Of a DNA stretch of 64,000 nucleotides, positions 33,801 to 40,149 are shown in pieces. The notes beneath the pieces were generated by a model. That model was not told the DNA's origin. It made no database searches and saw only the letters and a list, made by a program, of their open reading frames with translations. Every line of letters starts with the position of its first letter. The stretch's first letter is position 1. Position numbers and translations under genes: made by a program. The stretch lies in NCBI GenBank assembly GCA_965222205.1, contig OZ244932.1, forward strand, positions 186,001 to 250,000. The letters are read 5' to 3'. Source of the DNA: RHLJ01 sp965222205. Lineage in GTDB: Bacteria > Bacteroidota > Rhodothermia > Balneolales > Balneolaceae.

Positions 33801-35916
33801 TTACTCCTTCGTTACTGGTACCTCTGAAGTCGGCAAAAAAATCATCGGTTTGACCTACATTGGATACAGTCCCGGTTGAGAAATCGAAATACTGCCAGAC
33901 ATTATCTTCTTTATTAATTGTTGCTGTTCCTGTTTCTACATCACCAGCTTCAACAGGAGTGGCGTTAAGTGGACCAGCACTTTGTTCACTTTCGCTTCCG
34001 AAAATGTCTAGGCTGTATACTTGATAGAAGTAAGTTTCTCCACCAATAACGTTATCGTCGATAAACTCGGTTCCAGAAATTGTAGCCAGTAAAGAAGAAC
34101 TTGCTGGGTTATCATCATTTAGCGCCCTGTAAACATTATACTCTTTTGCACCCTGCACATTATCCCACGATAGGTTAATAATGGATCCATTTGCGTTTAC
34201 CATAAAGTTTAAAGGTGATTTTACCAATTCTCCGGAAATGGTAAACACAACTGAATCTACTGCAGGAAAGCTTTCTAGGAACGCTTTTAGAAGATAATCG
34301 CCTTGCTTATCGCCAAGCGAGTAATCCATATAGGCACGATTATTAAGCATTGTTGCCTGATTCACATTTATTCCATCCGGTGTGAAAAATTTTCCGGAGG
34401 CAGCGGCTTCAGGAATCGAAAGTTCTTCAAAAGTAACGGTAATGCCATTCATGGGTTCACCGATCTCATCAAGAACAATAATCTCCATACTAGAAGCAAT
34501 GGTATCTCCTAGAACTGTTACTTGATTTTGCCCGCCTGCAATAACCAGAGTAGTTGGTTGAGGGCCGGTGACCTCTTCTTCAGCATTTATAGTGAATTCA
34601 ACAAATTTGGTACTATCTGAAGCCAAAGTTGCCTTGATAGTATATGCTCCTTCTTTATCACCAACTGTAACTATTGCTTCAGCAAGTCCTGAAGAATTAC
34701 TTACGGCAGAAGGCGTAACCATTGCTTCGATATCAACACCTATTGGATCATTAGTAATTTCAAAATTGACTGTTTCACCATTTACTAATCCACCATCCTG
34801 ATCAGTGATTAATACTACGATCGGATTTTCAGTTTGTGAACTTAGATCTGTTGTTTGATTGTTTCCGCTTTCGATAGCTATAGTTAGTTCGGGATCTGGA
34901 TCAACCACTTCATTACCTTCAAAAAACCGAGTTCCGTTTGGCTGGTATTTGTATTTGAAATCGAAAGAAGATCCAAAGTTACCATCAGGAAGAGCGGTAA
35001 TCTCGATCGCCGCATAATGTCCTTCTCTGGTAAATACCCCCCAAAGCTGACCTACTGAAATTGGTTGACCTTGAGTTCCATCAGAAAAATCATACGATAC
35101 ATCAACCCACGGCGCTGCATCGGTTCGGCTGGGGACAGATTTCAGAGTATCAATATCTCCTGTCCCTAAAAGTAAAAATCTGTGCCCTGTAGAGGATAGC
35201 GAGCTGCTGCCCTCATTTCCAAAATTAACGCCTTCGTTGCTTACAAAAGCAAAATCGAGTTGGTAATCTCCTGCGTCGTTATTATCCCCGGTTTCTTCTC
35301 TTGAAAAGTCAAACCCGGTACCAAGAGTACTGGTAGCTGAACCTGCTAGTTGTTCGCTGTTATTTTCATTGAAAGTAGTTTCAGATAAGGTAGTGCCGCC
35401 TTCACTCATGTATTTATATTTAAAAATAAAACTATCACCGAAGTTGCCTCCCGGGAGTTCATCTATTTGCATAACGGCATACAAACCTTCGCTGGTGTAA
35501 ACTACCCAAAGTTGCCCAGGAGATATTGGTTGCCCCCCTGTTCCATTAGAGAAATCCCAGCTAGTATCTACCCATGGAGCGGTTTCGGTCCAGGTTGGTA
35601 CTGTTTTTACTGTATCAATATTTCCAGTTCCAAGCAGGTAAAGTCTTTTTCCTGGAATAAGTGAAGAAAATTCTTTGCCAAAATTGACTCCCTCATTACT
35701 ACTGCCCCAAAAATCTGGTGCATAGGTATCGGTTTCTGCTGATGTGAAAGCTTTTTGACTGGTAAAGTCATAGAATTGCCATTCACCTGATATTTTTGAT
35801 ACAGTATCGATTCCTGCTACAACTTGGGCTTGGACATTCCATGTTGATGTTAAACTGATACATAATATTGCGGTAAGTAAAACCCCAAAAAATTGTTTAG
35901 ATCTGTAATTCCCCAT
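30880..35916 (-). CDS. Large T9SS cargo protein with Ig-like, fn3 and VCBS/FG-GAP repeats
   Basis: 1678-residue secreted protein. Signal peptide about 1-30. Three copies of a ~110-residue module (SNEGVNFG...LYLLGTG/LLSGEG...GQLWGVYTSEGHYA...FGSSFDFKYKY) at about 70-180, 225-335 and 690-800. Ig/Big-1-like domains (about 345-445, 450-560, 805-905), fibronectin type III domains (about 570-660, 910-1115, 1475-1585), and seven Asp-rich Ca-binding repeats of the VCBS/FG-GAP type (e.g. DNDGDLDLLL, DSDGDIDFLV) at about 1120-1470. C-terminal T9SS type A sorting domain (about 1595-1678: QNYPNPFNPST, SGVYIYRLQIG). Predicted to be secreted and surface-bound. Divergent from the OmpA gene over two predicted operators. 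Confidence 0.9.
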   Translation of the reverse strand: MGNYRSKQFFGVLLTAILCISLTSTWNVQAQVVAGIDTVSKISGEWQFYDFTSQKAFTSAETDTYAPDFWGSSNEGVNFGKEFSSLIPGKRLYLLGTGNIDTVKTVPTWTETAPWVDTSWDFSNGTGGQPISPGQLWVVYTSEGLYAVMQIDELPGGNFGDSFIFKYKYMSEGGTTLSETTFNENNSEQLAGSATSTLGTGFDFSREETGDNNDAGDYQLDFAFVSNEGVNFGNEGSSSLSSTGHRFLLLGTGDIDTLKSVPSRTDAAPWVDVSYDFSDGTQGQPISVGQLWGVFTREGHYAAIEITALPDGNFGSSFDFKYKYQPNGTRFFEGNEVVDPDPELTIAIESGNNQTTDLSSQTENPIVVLITDQDGGLVNGETVNFEITNDPIGVDIEAMVTPSAVSNSSGLAEAIVTVGDKEGAYTIKATLASDSTKFVEFTINAEEEVTGPQPTTLVIAGGQNQVTVLGDTIASSMEIIVLDEIGEPMNGITVTFEELSIPEAAASGKFFTPDGINVNQATMLNNRAYMDYSLGDKQGDYLLKAFLESFPAVDSVVFTISGELVKSPLNFMVNANGSIINLSWDNVQGAKEYNVYRALNDDNPASSSLLATISGTEFIDDNVIGGETYFYQVYSLDIFGSESEQSAGPLNATPVEAGDVETGTATINKEDNVWQYFDFSTGTVSNVGQTDDFFADFRGTSNEGVNFGSEGAAFIEGNRIILLSGEGLTSINEIPSWTNESPWIGTSWQGEGTNGQPLSVGQLWGVYTSEGHYAAMEITEVPDTFGSSFSFSYKYQPSGSNQFGEVEPIIPDTLILVSGNVQIGNPNTTLAQALIVEVQDENGAKLEGVTVDFDITGLPSGAMNSSLNANSVITNSEGQARVFLTLGNLLGEYEVSASVEGLNPVVFNSTAIEVQPPESVTLLEIRDRSSEALSLVWTQSKDPDFLRYRIYMSFNDEPFALVDSTRRDGFSVDSGQTVIGLTELVNYSFKVTVVNENLIESEFSNVLTSFPKPTPPQPENVVAFAGDGTVQISWDAIDSTFFDFYYVYYGEDGFSINMADTVYGYENTSTIIGGLENETAYQFYVFAVNRFGIQSEFPDKTLATPQSAYEEEEITLPNLINGVSSWADVDNDGDLDLLLTGQEQADGDPITLLYLNDGEGNLSDSEESLEGVINSSVYWFDIDQNGFIDLIISGESTLGPITKVYLNNEGSMSDSGFTLPGLGDGMVSPADYDSDGDIDFLVGGTTTEGPQTLLVKNNGIGSFEPIAFSFTGFTKASAAWGDSNGDGKIDLLISGEVADGSIVTHLYSNLGDDDFLLAESSFQGVINGTLAFTDFNLDTIQDVLITGYTDGAQTNLFTGFYQNTGLDFDLFFSSNSNPPAKAITTGQAKSRAVVGDYDNDGDPDVLLNANGEASIFNNNKGEITEEKLDVNGAGSVTWADYDGDGDLDIIVTGSNSKVLSNNTAIKNTAPTVPENLMFEVAGDTVKLSWTASSDAQTPSRSLTYNVRIGTSTGISDILSANADLTTGKLRAQTNGNVGYSTNILIQSLPNGTYFWQVQAIDNSFLGSEFSIEAQFEITGSLVANEIDESLPSDIALEQNYPNPFNPSTNISYSVTKSSEVTLQVFDITGRLIGTLVREPKTVGSYNVSFDASNLSSGVYIYRLQIGNQILTKKMTLIK

Positions 35917-35989
35917 CTTAATGTTGGTTATTTAATATTAAATGTACTTTTAAGACGGTTTAAATAACTAAGAGATGAGATTTTACAAC

Positions 35990-36007
35990 ATACCCGATTC
36001 AGGGTAT
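35990..36007. promoter_or_regulatory. ATACCC-N6-GGGTAT palindrome, site 1
   Basis: 18-bp palindrome with 6-bp half sites and spacer GATTCA, in the cargo/OmpA divergent gap, 74 bp upstream of the cargo ATG. It is half of a 20-bp inverted repeat with site 2. Confidence 0.65.
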
Positions 36008-36034
36008 AATGAATCAGAATTCAAGAATTTTTAA

Positions 36035-36052
36035 ATACCCTCAATCGGGTAT
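36035..36052. promoter_or_regulatory. ATACCC-N6-GGGTAT palindrome, site 2
   Basis: 18-bp palindrome with the same half sites and spacer TCAATC, 91 bp upstream of the OmpA-like gene. Together with site 1 (arms 35988-36007 and 36035-36054) it makes a 20-bp inverted repeat with one mismatch. Confidence 0.65.
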
Positions 36053-36142
36053 GTAAAGAGATTGAGGCTTATCGAATATTTCCCTTGTTAATATAAACCG
36101 CTGCCTCAATAAGAATATGGCAGCACAATTCAAGGGGTAACT

Positions 36143-38992
36143 ATGTACACTCTTTTAAAAAAGGGTATTCTTCTAATGGCTTTTTTAGGGATACCTTTTC
36201 TTTTATATGCACAAGGCGCGAATGAACTTTTCGAAAGTGGAAAGTATCAATCCGCAGCAAACGCTTACGAACGATTAGCTGTTTCCGATCCTGAATATTT
36301 CAAGAACGCAGCTGAAAGTTATACCGCTCTGCAGGAATGGGATAAAGCGATTGAAAATTACAGACTTTATATAAATCGTTATTCTGGAGCCGATAAGGCA
36401 AAAGTTGAAAAGATTATTGAACTATTAGAAGCACCTGATGAAGAAGTCTATATCGATAATCTAGGAGCTAATGTAAATTCTAGTCTGGATGAATTTCTGC
36501 CCAGAATCTCTTCAGATGGAAGTCGTATGTATTTCTATTCAACAGATAGATCTAATGGATTTGGTGGAGGGGATGTTTGGTATTCAAGCAAACAGAGTAA
36601 CGGTAATTGGAGTGAACCCAATAATATGGGATCTATTATAAATACTGATTCTCATGAAGGCATTTTATCACTTTCTTCTGATGGCAATACAGCCATTGTA
36701 TTTGGAAACTATGAAGGAAGGTTTGGAAATGGAGATTTTTTTTATAGTGCAAAAATCGGAGACAGTTGGACCGTGCCATGTAATTTGGGGGGAGACGTAA
36801 ACTCAGGTAACTGGGAATCAATGGCTAACTTATCACCAGATGGCAAAACACTTATTTTTGTAGCTTATCATGGACGTAAAAATGCTGAAGACGCTGATTA
36901 CGAAACAGATATTTATATAACACATCTAAGAAACGGAAGATGGACTGAGCCGAAGCCTATTTCAACTACCATAAACACTACATCTTCCGAAACCTGGCCA
37001 TTTCTTAATGCCGATGGAAGAACTCTATATTTCTCTTCTGACGGACATCCTGGTATGGGAGGTTCTGACTTATTCGTTACAAGAAGGATAGGCGAAGGCT
37101 GGGACAATTGGACAACACCCGTAAATCTGGGAAAGAATATCAATTCGGTATTAGACGATGAGGATATGACAATTCCAGCTTCAGGAACGGTAGCTTACTT
37201 TACCCGAGAAACAACGGGTGAGGGAGATGGTTTTGGGGACGATGATATTTTTAGAATGATCCTACCTCCAGATATGCGTCCGGATCCGGTAGTAACCATC
37301 TATGGAAATGTAACCAATCAGGAAGACAGTCTGATAGCAGCAACACTTTACTGGAGTGATTTTGATACCGGAGAGCAGTTGGGATATTCTACAAGTAACC
37401 CAAGAACCGGAGATTATCTTATCAACCTACCATTTGGCAGAAGATATCTGATTACTGCAAATCAAAGAGGATACCTGTTTCAAACAGAGATGTTAGATTT
37501 GAAAACAATGGTTGATGATTCTATTGCTTTCTCCGAAAAACTTGGGTCAGAGCTTTTTAGAATGAGAACTGCCCTAAGCAGAATTGAGGAAAATCGAATC
37601 GAATATGAACGATTACTCGCCAGTACTTCAACCAACCTGGATCAGGAATTTGATGAACTTTCTGATTTAAGTAAAGAAATGAACCAGGCCCAGGCAGACT
37701 TAAATGCTTCAATCCGAAGAGCCAGAATTAGTTGGCTGGAGGATAATTCAGGATACGAAGAAGTAAGAAAAGACATTAGCTTAACTGAGGCGAATGAAGG
37801 GGCAAGGATTGTACTTGAAAACATCTATTTCGATACGGGAAGTGATAACCTGAGAGAGGAAAGCATTCAGGAATTGGATCGTTTGTACGAAATAATGGCT
37901 CAATCAAATCTTATTATTGAGATTGGAGGGCATACCGATAACGTTGGTTCCGATGAAACGAATATGGACTTGAGTCAGGCTCGTGCCGAAGCTGTTGTTA
38001 ACTACGTGATTGAAAAAGGTATTTCATCAACTCGTATCTCAGCACAAGGGTACGGTGAAACTGATCCAAGAGCGACCAATGAAACCACGGAAGGACGTCA
38101 GGAAAACCGCAGGGTTGAAGTTAAGGTCTTAGGAAGTGTTGCCCAGGAAGGTACCGGTGGGGTACTTGAGCAACAACGATTAGAGGAAGAAGCTCTTTCT
38201 TCAGAAAATTTATACGAGCTTTATCGTCAGGCTGCAATGGCAGGTGGTATCCCTGAGGGTGCAGCATGTTATGATACCAGTAATTATTCCGAAAGAAGTA
38301 CTACGTATGTAAGTACAAATACAAACAACAATAATAGGACGAATACTTCCAGGAATGTTTCAGATTCACCAGCCTGGTTTATAGATGCAAATGGAAATGA
38401 TATAAGTGCATTTGGAGGATCAAGCATCAATTTCTTGTCACATACTGGCAACGGGCAGCATGGATTCGCAAATATAGGCGGAGCAGGAGTCTTATTTCAA
38501 AGTAGTAAAGGAACCGGTGAGCGCAATTTTTATGGCTATTTCATAGGTAATGCAGTAGGTGGTGGAGTAGATTGGATCAGATATAAAGACTTGACCAAGC
38601 TAACAAAACTTCCTCTTTCACTTGATTATGGATTGAGTGCTTATCTGGTCTTTAACAAAGAAGAACGATCTACCTTTGGAGGAAAAGACTATGACTTTTT
38701 CACTACAAGTTGGGGAGTCCCATTAAAGGTAAGATTACGATATAATCTGGAAGTGAGTGATATTAAAGTTTCGCCTTATGCATCGTATAATTATAACCTG
38801 CTGAGCTTTGTAGAGCCTGAACCAGAGTCAATTACGGAAGGGAATGAGGTTTATCCTCAGGCAGTAGTCGATGCACCCCATTGGCTTGAGTTTGGGGCAC
38901 GAGCTAAATTTAAATTCCTGTCTGCAGGTTTGGGTATTCAAAATGGAGGAGCAGGTTCAGGAATTATGTTTAGAGCAGGTCTGGCCTTCTAG
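36143..38992 (+). CDS. PorE-like TPR-PD40-OmpA envelope protein
   Basis: 949 residues. Signal peptide about 1-24. TPR-like helices (about 25-95), a PD40/WD40-like beta propeller (about 110-375, SSDGSRMYFYSTDR, SPDGKTLIFV, NADGRTLYFSSDGHPGMGGSDLF), a carboxypeptidase-regulatory-like fold (about 380-470), a coiled coil, and an OmpA peptidoglycan-binding domain (about 555-665: IYFDTGSDNLREES, GHTDNVGSDETNMDLSQARA, GETDPRATN, RRVEVKV). A further ~270-residue Gly-rich, beta-strand-like C-terminal domain follows. Order TPR-PD40-OmpA is that of T9SS PorE and related Bacteroidota proteins; the extra C-terminal domain is unusual. Divergent from the cargo gene. Confidence 0.85.
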   Translation: MYTLLKKGILLMAFLGIPFLLYAQGANELFESGKYQSAANAYERLAVSDPEYFKNAAESYTALQEWDKAIENYRLYINRYSGADKAKVEKIIELLEAPDEEVYIDNLGANVNSSLDEFLPRISSDGSRMYFYSTDRSNGFGGGDVWYSSKQSNGNWSEPNNMGSIINTDSHEGILSLSSDGNTAIVFGNYEGRFGNGDFFYSAKIGDSWTVPCNLGGDVNSGNWESMANLSPDGKTLIFVAYHGRKNAEDADYETDIYITHLRNGRWTEPKPISTTINTTSSETWPFLNADGRTLYFSSDGHPGMGGSDLFVTRRIGEGWDNWTTPVNLGKNINSVLDDEDMTIPASGTVAYFTRETTGEGDGFGDDDIFRMILPPDMRPDPVVTIYGNVTNQEDSLIAATLYWSDFDTGEQLGYSTSNPRTGDYLINLPFGRRYLITANQRGYLFQTEMLDLKTMVDDSIAFSEKLGSELFRMRTALSRIEENRIEYERLLASTSTNLDQEFDELSDLSKEMNQAQADLNASIRRARISWLEDNSGYEEVRKDISLTEANEGARIVLENIYFDTGSDNLREESIQELDRLYEIMAQSNLIIEIGGHTDNVGSDETNMDLSQARAEAVVNYVIEKGISSTRISAQGYGETDPRATNETTEGRQENRRVEVKVLGSVAQEGTGGVLEQQRLEEEALSSENLYELYRQAAMAGGIPEGAACYDTSNYSERSTTYVSTNTNNNNRTNTSRNVSDSPAWFIDANGNDISAFGGSSINFLSHTGNGQHGFANIGGAGVLFQSSKGTGERNFYGYFIGNAVGGGVDWIRYKDLTKLTKLPLSLDYGLSAYLVFNKEERSTFGGKDYDFFTTSWGVPLKVRLRYNLEVSDIKVSPYASYNYNLLSFVEPEPESITEGNEVYPQAVVDAPHWLEFGARAKFKFLSAGLGIQNGGAGSGIMFRAGLAF

Positions 38993-39038
38993 ATCAATAA
39001 CCCACAATTAAGTGGCACATAGATGCCACCTTGAAAAC

Positions 39039-39069
39039 GGGTCGTCAGCGAAAGTTGGCGGCCTTTTTT
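39039..39069 (+). terminator. Terminator after OmpA-like gene
   Basis: GG(T)CG(T)CAG against a matching GGCGGCC-side arm, with some G-T pairs, followed by six T. A separate small stem GTGGCA-CATAGA-TGCCAC lies just upstream (39012-39029). Confidence 0.75.
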
Positions 39070-39426
39070 AATACTCTAGAATAACATACGCACCTTATAT
39101 CACGCAAAAGAGCTCTTCTTTTATTTAGAGTAGAAATTTGAAGACAATGTTACTCTATTTAATACTCTCTCAGAGTAGTAATTATACCATTTGAGTAAAT
39201 TTACGAACTAAAATTCAGACGGAACTCAAAGTAAAAGTCTACTTGTTAGAAGAGAATAAAGAAAGAACCAAATAGCTGATTTCATTTTATATATAAGCGC
39301 AGAAAATCGATTCTATGCTTAGTAGTGCAAGGTAAAAACCTATAGGCTGCTGCCAAAAAATTATGTTTTTGACGAGGGAACAAAAAAATATAGGTTACCA
39401 TCAATTAGGAGAGGGGGGAGCAGATA
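39070..39426. other. Gene-free convergent gap with clustered TACTCT/AGAGTA sites
   Basis: 357 bp without a credible frame between the OmpA-like gene end and the response regulator end. Five copies of TACTCT or its complement occur in 105 bp (39073, 39127, 39151, 39163, 39172), the last two forming the palindrome TACTCT-CTC-AGAGTA (39163-39177). A second feature is GGTAAAAACCTATA near 39329 with TATAGGTTACC at about 39390. No promoter is expected here for flanking genes, so a small RNA or regulator-binding cluster is possible; the function is not known. Confidence 0.45.
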
Positions 39427-40095
39427 TTAAGCTAAACCTTTTGTAATGGCAAAACGAACAGCTGAAGCTCGTGAATGGACGTGAAGTTTCTTGTAAATAT
39501 TTTTTATGTGGGTGCGAACAGTATGAGGACTTATAAAAAGTTGTTCCCCAAGTTGTTGTTCGGTTAAATCATCCACAATTCCTTTAAGAATGTCTATCTC
39601 TCTATCACTTAATGAAAACTCGACTTGAGCCGCTTTAGCTTTTGTTTCTTTTTGTTCTCGCTCAGATTTTACAAAACTCATTAGCTTTAGAGCAATACTT
39701 GATGAAAGGGCGGCGCCACCAATCGCAAGTTCCTGGATAGCCTCAACATATTTTGTGATAGGATCATCTTTTAGAAGATAACCGGAAGCTCCGGCTTGAA
39801 TAGATTGAAAAATCTTTTCCTCATTTTCGAAAACCGTTTGGATAAGGATATCAATTTCAGAGAACTCAGACTTAATTTCCCGTGTTGCCTCTATACCAGT
39901 TTTACCCGGCATTTCAATATCCATAAGTATGACCTGAGGAAGGTTTTTTTCTGAAAGTGAGCGCAGCTTTGATAAGGCAACTTCTGCGTTTTCAGCAACA
40001 AAAATAATGTTTATATCTTCAAAAAAATCAAGTCGGGTGATTAGATTTTCCCGGATTTTTTCTTGGTCTTCAACAATTGCAATTTGGATATTCAT
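39427..40095 (-). CDS. NarL/LuxR-type response regulator
   Basis: 222 residues: an N-terminal receiver with acidic pair ED at 9-10, phospho-Asp D59 in VILMDIEMPG, and a switch K in LLKDDP. The C-terminal LuxR-type HTH is FSLSDREIDILKGIVDDLTEQQLGEQLFISPHTVRTHIKNIYKKL. It acts as DNA-binding output of the adjacent histidine kinases. Thirty-five bp upstream is an ATACCC-N6-GGGTAT palindrome, a site also present twice in the cargo/OmpA gap, which suggests autoregulation. Confidence 0.93.
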   Translation of the reverse strand: MNIQIAIVEDQEKIRENLITRLDFFEDINIIFVAENAEVALSKLRSLSEKNLPQVILMDIEMPGKTGIEATREIKSEFSEIDILIQTVFENEEKIFQSIQAGASGYLLKDDPITKYVEAIQELAIGGAALSSSIALKLMSFVKSEREQKETKAKAAQVEFSLSDREIDILKGIVDDLTEQQLGEQLFISPHTVRTHIKNIYKKLHVHSRASAVRFAITKGLA

Positions 40096-40129
40096 AGTCT
40101 AAAAAAAGCGAATAACGAATAATAAAAGA

Positions 40130-40147
40130 ATACCCTGATTAGGGTAT
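40130..40147. promoter_or_regulatory. ATACCC-N6-GGGTAT palindrome, site 3
   Basis: 18-bp palindrome, spacer TGATTA, between the upstream sensor kinase stop (40150) and the response regulator start (40095). Same half sites as the two in the 35.9-36.1-kb gap. Confidence 0.65.
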
Positions 40148-40149
40148 TA

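Noticed and set aside
35988..36054. Long inverted repeat as a terminator
   Set aside because: It lies between two divergent starts, so nothing needs to end there; palindromes within each arm fit regulator sites better.
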